Source: Cloeon dipterum
Lineage: Eukaryota > Arthropoda > Insecta > Ephemeroptera > Baetidae
Direction: 5' to 3'
NCBI RefSeq assembly: GCF_949628265.1
Contig: NC_088788.1
Coordinates: 6,758,001-6,822,000, forward strand
Length of the DNA stretch: 64,000 nt
Part shown: positions 45,901-56,071 of the stretch, piece after piece
Layout of the letters: the number at the start of each line of letters is the position of its first letter
Numbering within the stretch: position 1 is the stretch's first letter
Made by a program: the position numbers and the translations under genes
Notes under the pieces: model-generated
The model's database searches: none
The model's input: only the letters and a program-made list of their open reading frames with translations
Told to the model about the DNA's origin: nothing

Positions 45901-48900
45901 TTAACACCCTGCCGGTTGAAATTAAAATGATACAAGACAAGACCCATAGAAGATAACCAACTATTTCTAAATATTGTGAAAAGAATATTGAAACAACACA
46001 AATATATGTTTTATAAATAGTTGTAGATAGGATTAGTTTTGACGTATTTTAATCAGTCAACAACTTAAATATTAACTTAAACTAAATAAAAAAATAGTAT
46101 AAATCATTTGAATTTTTCTAAAGCATTTTACCAGTTTCAAAATGACATAATAAATATCTAAAATCTAAAGGGACCATGAATTACAATATCGTGTGGAAAT
46201 TTGGAACAAGGAATGAGATTTAACTTAGTTATTTATAAATTCAGCGAATTCCTGTGCAACAAAGGAAAAATGGCCCAGCAGGCTAGATCATTTTGTAATT
46301 CAGGCCTCGTCGGGAGCAAAAAAAACGTCGTGGGACAACGATGATTTGCAACAACAGCGAGCTATATAGTGGGTTTGTGGCATAACGGGGACAAAAACAC
46401 GAGTGTGTGAGTAATAGCAGCGCAGCAAGCAAGCAAGTTTGTTGAACAACTCGGTGTGCATGTCGTGAAAATTGCACTCTTGTGTACATATTTGCACGCG
46501 CGGTGTGCTGTTTGTCCCACAATTAGACTCTGCCAGCGAATAAAAGGAGCCTAATCGAAAGCGCATACATATACATACACATATGTATTATTGTGTGACG
46601 CACCACTTATGCAAATCATTAGGCCGCTGAGCACGACCTCTGAGCAACCTGTCTAACTGGACAGTAATCAAGGGAATCGATCAGTCAATTATTATATTTT
46701 TAAATAAGATTCTTCAATACTTCATTTTAGAAGAATCTGTAGCTCTGATGAACGTTTGCAATAAACATTCGTATCATTCGTATTTGTAAAATATCTATTA
46801 TCTATATTTTTATCCCCACATTTTCGTGTTTTCATGTTTTTTTGTAAACCTTAATTTCATTTGTTCTTTTTTCCCCCTAGCACATTTTTAAATCAAATTT
46901 TATTTCATTTTTTAAAGTTGATAAAATTTACTGGTTTGAATTTATGAAAATTTAAACAAAACTTTTAATTAACACAAAATTTATTATTTATAAAAAATAA
47001 TCTAGATTGAAAAAAGCAGAAATTGACTCAATTATTTTAAGTTTTTAGAATGATTTAATATTTTCTTTCCAGATTTTTAATTTAGCAAAGAACATTTTTT
47101 CAGTATTTGTAAGAGAAAGTAGTCCAGAAAACCTGTTGGAGCAATAAAAAGGTCAATTTTCCCCATTTTTTCCGCTTGTCAAAGTGTGACCAATGACCAA
47201 GCAGGCACCAGCTTGTCTCCATCTCCGTAGCAAAAAATTCATTGGTTACACATCTGCAGGTTTTTGGCCTCTGCTTTGTTTGCATTCGGCTCGCGAGACT
47301 CCTTCTCGCTTTCCCATAAAAAGCTGAATTAACTAAGTAAGTAAGCAGTTCGCTCCCACGCACGCACGACTCTCGCGCTAAAAATGCAGTTTCATCGCTG
47401 CATCTGAGATTTATTGTCTTTATATTTATTTTCTTCTCTTGTGAAACGGCGGAATAGCGACTCAGCCGAGCATGGAAAAGCCAAAAGCCGAGGTGCATTT
47501 TGCAAGCTGCCGAGAATTCCGCTCGCTCGCTCGCTCGCTAAGCAGCCAACCTTGTGCCGGAAGTTCCGCCAGCCTTGGCTCTTTATCTTTCCAGCCTTTT
47601 TTCTTTTGCACAAAGGACGAATAAGGTGAAAAATTACATAAGGGACGACCGACGAACAACTGATAACTAGTTATTTAGTATTAGGGTTTCAAAAAAATTA
47701 AATTTATCACAAAGTAGATGAAGCTTCGTATCAAATCGAATCGCTATTGATCAGTAATATATAAATTGATACTGGTACGTTCATTCGGTTCGAAATATAT
47801 ATTTATTTTCTATGAAAGAAAGCTGTAATAATATATGAGAAATTTAATTAAATTACAAAAGATTTTTGTAACTTATAATTAAATATAGAAATAAAAAAAC
47901 CATTTTGTGTATTAAAATGAAATAAAAAATTAGAATTAGTTACTGAACTATTTGATAAATTTGCTTAAATATTTTTTAAAATTATTTTTATGTAGATCTG
48001 AATAGTAAAAAATGTTTATTCTCTTCATTTTTAAGTTGGCGTTTTTTAATGCAACGTTTCAATTAAGAGCCTTGGATAGAATTTTAAATATCTTACGCTT
48101 CATCCTTTGTTGTTGATCAGTTCTAATTTATTTAGGCAAATTGAGGTTTTAAATGCTTGTAGAATTACTTTTAAATTTGCTAAAATGGGGACAGATAATC
48201 GGAATTTGGCTTTGAAATTTTGATTTCTTCTTCAGGATAAGAAATAAATAAACCACGTCCGTCAAAATCAAAGTTACTGAACCACGTATTAATTTTAAAA
48301 TTTAACTATGTGCAAAAAATTAATAAAAAAGCTCATCAAATAATTGAGTTTACTCAACCCTACCCTAGAAAAGAAATTTTTCAAACATAAATTCGTTAGA
48401 GTGCTCTGTGTACGTCCAAAGAATAATTTTTTAACATTAAAATCATAATAATATCGACCTTTTCATCTGTGAGAACGGCTAATTTAGCCTAGAATATTCA
48501 ACTGGAATTTCCAAGTTTATTAACATCAAACGGTTAACGAGTGCAAAAAGCGTTTAAATCAGTGGGGGCCAAATTCGTGCGACGCACAGATATGGCGTCC
48601 GGTAGAGTATGGCGCGAAAAAACGGTCACGTGAAAATGCGCGAAAAGAAGCAAGTTTTCGTTAATATTGTGACACAATTTGCATTACTCTTAACTAATTG
48701 TGTCTCTTGGATCTTAAAAACAAATTCTTGACACTCGTATGGTAATCCAAAGAGAGCTATTTGTTTCCCACATTCAGACGCCATCTTGGATCTGCGCAGT
48801 GCGAACCAATTTTATCGCACATCTGGGCCCCGCTGTTTAAAATTAAAATAAAATTTGTTTATCCTATAAAATTAATTTTCAAGCAATAATTATTTTTAAA

Positions 48901-51900
48901 AAAAAACCTGAATCTGTACAAAGATCTCGTTTGTCACTCTCGAGTGCTAAATTGAAAAGAAAAAGTAAATCAAGCGAGTCGTCATTCTAAATATGGTGAA
49001 TCCAGTCCGTCCACCTCCGACCTTTCACGTGCATTTTCGAAAGGTCCGCGCCCGTCAGCTATACGTACACACACCGTTTATATGTATGCCTGGCTCACGA
49101 TTATCGCCTGCTGCAATATAATAATAGTTGCGGCGTGGAAGGGAAAGGGAATCGAGCGAGTGACCAGTTTGAAGTTTGCGCGACCACGCCTGTGCGACCG
49201 CCGCCGACTCGCTTTCCTCCGCGATCCGATCAAGCAAGTGCATTCTAATTGCACGGATCACTTGCCGACCTGCATGCAATTACGCTGCGCTTTCCTTATC
49301 TCAAACCGATCGTTATTGTTGTGCTCCAATGAGGAAATATCAAATAATAATAAGCGCGTGGAAATTTTCGGCCGTTTAACAAAACCAACGCATTGTTTCG
49401 AACTGTCTCCTGATTATTTTGTTATGAAATTTGAGGGATCGTTAAAATAACAACCGACAGGTTATAGGTTTCCCTTTCAAATTAGTTCAGGCTTATATAT
49501 TAAAGACAGTTCCTATTTGTTTATCAATATTTTAGAAATAAATAAATTATAAAATCAGAAACAAAAAAGTGGAAAATAATTTCCAAGAGTCAAAATTCAA
49601 CCCTTGAAAAGTATGGTTTTTCGGGAATGTTGACTAAAATTTTTATAGCCAGATCAGTTCATTTTTTAGACATAGTCGTCCTCAAGCAATGTACAGTAGT
49701 GGTTCAATAATTGGAACAAAAATCAAACAAAAAATCGTTTTTCAAATAAATCTTGAATTTTTAATGCCTTGAAACCTTCCAGGAAGATGAAATTACAAAT
49801 TGGATATACAACCTCTAAATTTTTCAGAAGAAAAATATTGGGCTAAAAAAGCAAATCGGAGTTGCATGGCAAATTGAGGCTTGTTATTCGTAATTTTGAG
49901 AAGTAGATCTTTTTATGGAAAAATGCTCGATTTAATACATGTTAGAAAAAAGATTTTGGCTTATATTTTAATCCTGGAATAACTTAAAATGAGAAAATTA
50001 TTTCCATAACATTCATTTTTTACTATTAAATATTTCCAATTCAATTTTCTCAGTTTGCTTAAATCATGTCAAAATAATTTCATTTAATTAATAATATTTT
50101 TACTAATTTAACAAAATATTACATTAGAATTTTAATTATGAATAATATATGTTTTCTAAAAGGTCAAATAATTTGTATAAATATGATCTGACGCCAGCAA
50201 ACGGAACCTAGATATAAACAAAACTTTAATGCCTAAAAACCATTATTTTAAATGACATTTAGAGCGCGTTTAACTAATAGAAAATTTAGGATTATGAACA
50301 GACAACCCGGAAATAAAAATGGGAAGTAATCTAAAAATATGAGTCCGTTTGAGCCTAAAAAATCGATCGCAGTCCAAATAGAATGTAATTATTTGCACGA
50401 CGGCAATCAATATATTTCGTTTCTTCGCAAATTTTTAGAGAAATGAGTGGCTTTTGCGATATACGTTGGATAGATAATATCGAAAATTACAGTCCAATTT
50501 TTAATGAAATTACTGCAAAAACAAAATAGAGATTTAAGCAACATCGAACACTCGGTTTATAGCAGCACAGGATTGATAAATAATGTTTGGTCTACTCAGG
50601 ACAAAGGCCAACTCTAAGGTTTTATTGGTTTTATTAAAAAATATGTAATGGAAATAACAAAAAATATGTTTTTACAGTAATGATACTAAAAATAAAATAA
50701 TAATAATGATGAAATTGTATAAACAAAATTATTTTCGTAAACTTTTCAAATTGCAAAAATTGAAAAACATTTTTTCTTAATTTTTTAGCAAATGCAGACG
50801 GTTTTAGATGGTGGTAGACGAATTTAAATATGGTTTGATGGCTTTAAATTGCTTATTTAGTGCTTTTTCGAGGGCCCCGCAATGATTTGTGGCTCAGTAA
50901 AAATTCAATCATCTAAATTTCTCAGCCTAATTCAGAAAAAAAATAAATTAACAAATATTTGTAATAAACTTTTATAACGGCCGCATAGAAAACCACAATT
51001 GAGAAGTGTGCCAAATTCAAATTCGCCATAAACAAAAATCTAGAATTGAGTCACTAGACAGGCTAATCAGGCTGGAATGATTCTTGCCCGGGCGCACAAT
51101 GAGCAATTCTTTCTCTCGCGTTATTTCTTAACGTCCGATGCAAATGTATAAATTTATTATTTTTCAACACACCGCACGCGATCGCTGAGCCGGAATAATA
51201 ACACGTTGGCGTTCGTTTCTTTGCCGATCCTCCACGCAGCCAGATTGAAAAGCATCTATTCTATCTCTTGGCTGAGTTTTTTATTATTAGCGTATGTACA
51301 CCCGCGCATTAGGCTCCGACTGACTGCTCTTTAGGATCTCGTCACGCCTATTGACGCTCGCGTGTGTGCTTTCCATTGTCTCCCAGCATCCGAATCGCCG
51401 CTGGTTCTTTTCCCTCGCGTGCGAATGGTTTAATTAATTCCTGCTGGACTGTGATCGATTTATTTGGTATTTGGCTCAAATACATATTTTCTTAGTCTAA
51501 TTCCAATTTATTTCTTGGTGCCTGTCTATGTATATTATCCGATATTTCTCTACGTAATTTCATGAACATTACTAAAAAACTATGTTATTTATGAAAATCT
51601 GATCATTCAATAACGTCAGATCACATTTATAAAAATATATTACTCATATTAAAACATTATTCTCTTTTTAAAATTTAAAGATAATATTCAGTTAAATAAG
51701 TAAAAATTTATTTTGTATATTTTAAATTTAATATAAAAATTACATGATGTTAAAACAAACTGAAAAAATTAATCTAAAAATGTTTGATAGCTAAAAATAA
51801 ATGTTTAGCAAAGAATTTTAAATATTTATTAATTTAGTTTTTATTTTTAACTGGTCCAGATAATAGTTCATAAGTTCCAGCACAAACAGGCCAAATTGGA

Positions 51901-53878
51901 ATAAATAATTATTCCTTTAAACATACATTTTTCTTCATATTTACACAAAATGTGACGATCTTGTTGCATATACAATAATTTTGACCCTTTTTGTAACCTT
52001 TATGGCCTCTGAGGAAATCTAGTATCGACGTGGAAGGCCAATTTTATGAAATTTGCGTGCGTTGAAATCTCTTTTGTGATAACCATATAGAAAACAAAAA
52101 TTGCCTTGCGAGGCCGGCGAAGAAATGAATAATTGAAAAAGCGTGAGATTCGTGATTAAGAGGTCAAGAGGAGCACGACGCTTTTATATTAATATTTGAA
52201 AAATGCATATCTCATTTTCTATTGTCTCTCTCTCTCGGCGCAAGAGTGTCGAACGAACAGTTCACGAAATTAGAATCGCCTTGAATTTTCGATTTTCGCA
52301 TATCTTCAGCGGTCAAGAATCGTTAACTGCGACGGCATCAAGGAGAAATTCCCTCGCTGCTAATTAGGAAGACGGCATTATTTTTTTTTCTTAACTGCCA
52401 GATTTACGATGGAGAGCACTTTACGAGAGAATTTCACGAGTTCGGAGGAATTTTTATTTTTTAACTCACCGCAGAATGGGAGGTCTCCCTGCCAGACCGC
52501 GCGAGATCCTTGTTGGACGCAGGGCAACGAGATCGATCTGAAAAATTTGTAAAAATCTTATTATATTAAAGGGACAAATTTATTAAAAATGGAAAAAATA
52601 CAGTCTCTCTAAAATTTAAAGCATTTTCTTGGCATATTTTAAATCCTCTCGTCGAGATCTATTCAACGGTGTTTGCAACTCTTTTGGGAAACTATTTGTA
52701 GTGAAATAAAACGAGATTTCACGTAGGAAGAGTGTCTTTAACATAACTGAAAAGCATCTAACTTTGCAGCCACTTAACTCAAATATTTAAAAAAATTGTT
52801 TTTAACTGAATTAAAAGGGATTGTTTTATTTATTCCATGTAAAAAGTAATTTCTAGGGGTTAAATCTTTTTTAATCCGAAATATTTTGTAAAATTGTAAA
52901 TTTTCGTAAAGTAAAAAAAAGCAGACAGTACAAATGGTGATCAGATGTAATTTTAAATAATTTTTTATTCCACATGGAACAAAGACTTATATTAAAATTG
53001 ACACATCATGCACTGTTGGATAGATCTGGGTGAAATTAGGAACTAAAATTAGTTCTAAAATTAATGCCAAGCACTGTGAGTTTGAAGTAAATTGCCAAAA
53101 TTTGAATTTTACCTCGAAAGTTCGTAGTGCATTTAATTGTTAAATTGATCAATTTAAATTAATATTTATTTTAATTAAACTGTTTGAGCTATTCTTTATA
53201 TCACTAGATATAATGAACGCTTTATTCCCACTGAGTTGCAAGAATGAATTTCGGTAAGTAAAAATGAGATAAATAAAGAAACCTGTCACCTATTGGAAGC
53301 CCAATTTTCCTCCTAAACGTGTTTAATTGATTTTCTAAAGTCTTCTTCATTCCAATTAAAAATAGATACATATTAAGAAAACTAAAAAATATAATCATTT
53401 TACTACATACTGAGCGTGAAAAGAAGAAAAGTTATCTCAAGGAATACATTAAAATTACATAATTAATTAATGAATTAATGTATCTCCAGCAAAACAGGTC
53501 AGAAAGTGATATTTTATATAACAAACTACCGCAATTAAATGAGAATAATAAAAGCAGAGCATATTGTGCTGTCAGAGCGCACTGCTTGTGTGAAGCAACA
53601 TTCATTCACAAACAACATTTTAACGCTCACTGGCCGATAAGCACGCGAGTGCAGAGCGTCGATAAAGAAATTTCCCAGCACGTTCATTATTGCAGGTGAA
53701 AGAAAGCTGCAGGTTGGGTGAGAGAAAGAGCAGAGGAAGAGGACTCACCCGAAGAGCTCGTAGCCGTCGTCGCACGAGTAGGTGGCCGTGGCGCCCACGC
53801 CGGGGGTGCTGCTGCTCAGGCTCACCCTCGAGTTCAGAGGAACCGCCGGCAGCGGACACTGCTGTCCCACGCTCAGAC
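30990..53878 (-). CDS. fw: Furrowed-like selectin-type membrane protein (19 coding exons, N terminus incomplete)
   Basis: Exons in transcript order: 53749-53878, 52470-52537, 40273-40482, 39950-40042, 39768-39890, 39020-39316, 38751-38900, 36576-36752, 36043-36222, 35863-35981, 35489-35723, 34399-34572, 33822-34004, 33523-33765, 33095-33274, 32810-32983, 32569-32748, 32396-32507, 30990-31266. All junctions are in phase, giving 1100 residues plus a missing signal-peptide exon. Domain order: sushi, FTP fucolectin, C-type lectin, ten sushi, one membrane span, cytoplasmic tail. This is the layout of Drosophila furrowed, a cell-surface adhesion protein known from eye and bristle development and planar cell polarity. 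The 12-kb intron between exons 2 and 3 holds an opposite-strand gene. The exon before 53878 must end in phase 1; none was found up to 64000. Confidence 0.9.
31267..32395. other. Furrowed-like gene, last intron
   Basis: 1.1-kb intron holding the foldback element at 31536-31941 and otherwise AT-rich sequence. Confidence 0.7.
31536..31941. mobile_element. Foldback element with about 130-bp inverted arms
   Basis: The left arm (31536-31665) and right arm (31810-31941) are reverse complements at roughly nine bases in ten, beginning CACCAGTTGCAT and including CCAACAGATGG and GCTGCGATTTCAGACTCAAT. The loop is about 150 bp. It lies in the last intron of the furrowed-like gene. Confidence 0.85.
34573..35488. 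other. Furrowed-like gene intron with a complete MITE
   Basis: 0.9-kb intron, about half of it the family B element at 34840-35282. Confidence 0.8.
34840..35282 (+). mobile_element. TTAA-flanked 442-bp MITE (family B), complete copy
   Basis: TTAA, then AGAGGAATGATACTGG at the left; CCAGTATCATTCCACT, then TTAA at the right. The ends are inverted repeats of about 15 bp and the flanking TTAA fits a target duplication. Closely related complete copies are at 41692, 42516, 55630 and 59875. No coding capacity. Confidence 0.88.
36753..38750. other. Furrowed-like gene intron, 2.0 kb
   Basis: AT-rich flanks around a GC-richer part near 37320-37640 that includes nine CG dinucleotides in a row (37578-37595). 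The hAT-type MITE copy 2 lies close to the downstream exon. No nested gene seen. Confidence 0.55.
38372..38646 (+). mobile_element. hAT-type MITE (family A), copy 2
   Basis: Starts CAGCGGGGGCGGGAAG and ends CTGGCCCTCGCTG, with the family interior (GGTTCGCACTGCGCAGATCC and TTCGCGCATTTTC). Flanks GCATAAAA and ATATAAAA match at six of eight positions, an aged duplication. It sits about 100 bp from a furrowed-like exon. Confidence 0.85.
38751..39316 (-). other. fw: Furrowed-like: C-type lectin domain
   Basis: Two exons encode the domain: CYEFHTTKGASYEQARASC, LVWLGATRDPGYTSRTWRWV, then QPNNYNGEQNC, WQWNDVGC and HWVCQH. The four conserved cysteines and the WND calcium motif are present; the sugar tripeptide is QPN. 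Calcium-dependent glycan binding is therefore plausible. Confidence 0.88.
39768..40482 (-). other. fw: Furrowed-like: FTP fucolectin (F5/8-type) domain
   Basis: Three exons encode NVAYRKPANQSS, NAVDGDKEV, CTETGREPSPWWRVDL, LTSRGCCGHQLLQDLEIRVG, NPLCAWYPG, FTCARPIVGRHVAVQ and GSLSLCEVEVF. This is the tachylectin-4/fucolectin pattern, including the paired CC and the GRHV stretch. Members usually bind fucose; that is family knowledge, not shown here. Confidence 0.9.
41350..43924 (+). CDS. Nested four-pass membrane protein gene, 165 aa, eight exons
   Basis: Coding exons: 41350-41358, 42352-42398, 42461-42500, 43049-43060, 43121-43217, 43270-43391, 43681-43774, 43848-43924. Every intron is GT-AG and all phases agree (498 nt), which is hard to get by chance. 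It lies within an intron of the furrowed-like gene on the other strand. The product has a polar N terminus with an NLTE glycosylation-type site, then four hydrophobic segments near residues 37-65 (LLISNLALWTVM), 79-108 (CLIAAISVATDV), 118-139 (LWLSIVSLLLLP) and 145-162 (GIIYGASLCHLTLLNWF). A loop has two cysteines (ECSSPLC). Exon 4 is only 12 nt. The first exon appears to have 5' UTR from 41305 after an acceptor. AATAAA follows near 44000. I do not recognise the family. If translation starts at the exon 4 or 5 ATG, the upstream exons are untranslated. Confidence 0.7.
41692..42132 (-). mobile_element. TTAA-flanked 442-bp MITE (family B), near-complete copy
   Basis: Left end TTGTGGAATGATACAGGGC (first bases altered), right end CAGTATCATTCCTCT then TTAA. 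It lies in intron 1 of the nested gene and within the large furrowed-like intron. Confidence 0.85.
42516..42956 (-). mobile_element. TTAA-flanked 442-bp MITE (family B), complete copy
   Basis: TTAA on both sides, ends AGTGGTATGATACTGG and CCAGTATCATTCCTC. It lies in intron 3 of the nested gene, in the same orientation as the copy at 41692, so the two flank exons 2 and 3 as direct repeats. Confidence 0.87.
45340..45560 (+). mobile_element. Old, diverged relic of MITE family B
   Basis: The core of the family is still readable (CTCCCTACTTGAAATC, CCGTTGGATAGATCTTGA, GGCAAAATTTGAATTTT), but the ends are lost and many bases differ. Confidence 0.65.
45711..45765 (+). repeat. Solitary terminal repeat of element C
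   Basis: GTTGTGACACTCTTTGGCCT and GTTACTGACCTTAGAGGCGC match the ends of the element at 4875-5435. No second arm or interior lies nearby. Confidence 0.85.
45830..46010 (+). mobile_element. Decayed tail of a second non-LTR retrotransposon
   Basis: One frame reads SPTVMIPRLFNTLPVEIKMI, which has the RLWNxLPxxI pattern found near the end of LINE ORF2 proteins. The preceding part is in another frame and stops follow soon after, so it is a broken fragment. Confidence 0.45.
48560..48835 (-). mobile_element. hAT-type MITE (family A), copy 3, inverted
   Basis: Starts CAGTGGGGGCCAAATTCGTG and ends ATCTGGGCCCCGCTG; the interior is the reverse of copies 1 and 2. Flanks GTTTAAAT and TTTAAAAT match at six of eight positions. 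Confidence 0.87.
52470..53878 (-). other. fw: Furrowed-like: N-terminal sushi domain split over two exons
   Basis: Exon 53749-53878 encodes GQQCPLPAVPLNSRV, GVGATATYSCDDGYELF; exon 52470-52537 encodes SISLPCVQQGSRAVWQGDLP ending in FC. Together they make one sushi domain that joins in phase to the FTP domain exon at 40482. The donor after GGCTACGAGCTCTTCGG must be used for the phase to work. Confidence 0.87.
52600..53110. mobile_element. Two diverged relics of MITE family B
   Basis: 52600-52860 reads in reverse orientation (CCTCTCGTCGAGATCTATTC) and 53010-53110 in forward orientation (CACTGTTGGATAGATCTGGG, GCCAAAATTTGAATTTT). Both lack recognisable ends. They lie in the intron between the first two visible furrowed-like exons. 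Confidence 0.6.
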
Positions 53879-55629
53879 CTGAGAAGCAGAATAATAACAA
53901 ATTAATTAATTGATTGAAATTGAGATTGTGGTTAATTCTGCATATATATGTATTTTCTAAGTAGGAATTCATCTGATGCAGAGAACTATTTTGCGGACAT
54001 AAAATTGTGGAATATATAAAATCCATATATCTAAGAGTTTTAAAGATTGGATAATTTGAACTGTTTTTAGTTGTTTTAATATTTTTGTAAATGATAATCA
54101 ATGCAAATAAATTTCTGTGAGTATCAAAAAACATTTGATTAAAAAAAAATAACAAAGAGAATACATGAAGATTGCAGTTTATTAAATTTTTTGTTAAAAT
54201 TGTTTTTGATTAATTTATGTAACGAACTTTATAATTTGAATATTTTTTAAAAAAATATATAATTTTGCTAGTATATTTAGTACAAATAATTTTATATTTT
54301 TTATTTGCTTTTTGAATAATTTTAATTTAAAAAAAATATAAAATCAAACTTAATCAGCTATTGAATTGAGCTATAATGAAACAAATAACTAAGTCTAACT
54401 TGCCTTTTATTATACACATTAAATTTAAATGAAGAATACTATTTTTGGCTGGAACCATTTAATGTTTAAAGTTTGCAATTATTTATTTACTAAGGAGCGT
54501 GTTATTTATAAATAAGCGAAATAACTTTTTTCCATTTCATATCCCAGTTATAAAAAAATATATAATCAACTGGCGGTAATTATCATAATTAGGAAGAGGC
54601 ACCAATCTCTTCCGCCTACGCTAATTTTATAAATGAGATTCGATTTGGCGGAGGTATGCAAAGCGAAATATCAAGGTCTTTCTTTCGACCAGAATGTTTT
54701 CTTTTGTTGATCTCTTCCTATACACAAGACGAAAGATAGCAAAGATGGGCTGACCTGAAGGTCACGGCCGCTGGCACATTCGAGCGCGTGATTTTACAAA
54801 ATAAATATAACCAGCAAGAGTCCGCGCCCAGTACATTTGACAGGTGGTAGAATCGAGCCGGAACAATTTATCCCATTGAGACTAATTCACGGTTCCCATA
54901 GCCGGCAATTCCGCGCGAGCCTTTGTTGTTGCGCGCAGCCTTGTCTGCGCTAAATGCAGCTTGTATTATGTGTTCTTCTACATTCAGGTTTAAATAAATA
55001 ATGCAACCTTGGGCTCGTCCTCTTTTTTTCTCTCACGACGGATCAAATTGGAGACACGATGAGAAACGGATGCTTGCTGCATTTTTGCGTCATTTTTTTT
55101 TTATCAAATGACAACTGCAGCAGCCGTGACTCGTGAGAAGTGAAGAGATTTCCAAGTACAAAAATAAATTAAAGGCTTAAGCTTTTAAGCAACACTTCTA
55201 CCACCTCAAGTCAATTTTACTGAATCTTAAAAATTGCATGGGGCTTAATTTTTTAATTGATTTTCATCGTAATCCTCACAACAAAAAGGAAAATAAAGTT
55301 TTAAAAAAATCTCAAAATGTTTATAAACATAAGATTGTTTTGAGTTTTATTTTAAATTATGAAAAAAAGGTAAAACAGCTCGCAGTTTATTTTTTAAATT
55401 TGCTGAAATAATTATCTAGTATTTTTTTATATCTGCAGACAAAAACCAGCTATCAAACAAGCATAAAATCACAGTCAGAAATCACTCACCAACGGCTTGA
55501 GCTGAGAACTGATGATTAATTCAACAAGAAATGTTTTTAAATTTATTTTATTTTTAATTTCAAACCCCTCAAAATTTCAATTTAATTAATATAAATTAAA
55601 TTGAATGTTTCAGCTCAATTTTAAAATAT
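53879..55629. other. Upstream region or first intron of the furrowed-like gene
   Basis: AT-rich, with a GC-richer part near 54760-55160. No signal-peptide exon ending in phase 1 with a GT donor was found on the minus strand. Confidence 0.45.
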
Positions 55630-56071
55630 TTAAAGAGGAATGATACTGGAAAAGCCTGGAAAATGCTTGTTGCCAATGCATAAACTCGTCCCTTGGGATT
55701 CAGTTAAAGCCTAAATTGACCTAAGAAGCGCTGTAATTTTTTGAGAAAATTGGCTGGAAAGGTACCGTGCTTTTCAAATGGTAATGGCTGTCTCCTTACT
55801 TGAAATCCGATTTAATTTCAAAACCAAGAGTTTCCCCAATAAGTGGCATACACAATTGGACAGATCTCGACGAGAGGAATCGGAATATGCCGAGAAAATA
55901 TGTTCAAACACTGTACATTTTGGAGAAAATTGACAAAATTTGAATTTTTACTGGAGTAAGGTCCTTTTTTATAATTTCAAATTGTTGAAGTAATTGTTTA
56001 TCGATCAATTGTTTATGGCGTCCAAAAATTCAAATAATTTTCAATTGCTGCCCTGTATCATTCCACTTTAA
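55630..56071 (+). mobile_element. TTAA-flanked 442-bp MITE (family B), complete copy
   Basis: TTAA on both sides, ends AGAGGAATGATACTGG and CTGTATCATTCCACT, interior closely matching the copies at 34840 and 59875. Confidence 0.88.

Larger units (their letters stand above)
40483..52469. other. 12-kb intron of the furrowed-like gene
   Basis: Holds the nested plus-strand gene (41350-43924), two complete family B MITEs, a hAT-type MITE, a LINE remnant and one lone arm of element C. Between 44000 and 52400 there are GC-richer islands near 44380-44760, 46300-46560, 47160-47640, 49000-49330 and 51060-51430 in otherwise AT-rich DNA. I could not build exon chains through them. They might be regulatory. 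Simple repeats: about ten AC units at 44689-44708 and a GCTC run at 47520-47539. Confidence 0.6.

Noticed and set aside
49082-49450. 122-codon ORF with a hydrophobic start in the large intron
   Set aside because: No splice partners, no family resemblance and an overlapping open frame of similar length; probably chance in a GC-richer patch.
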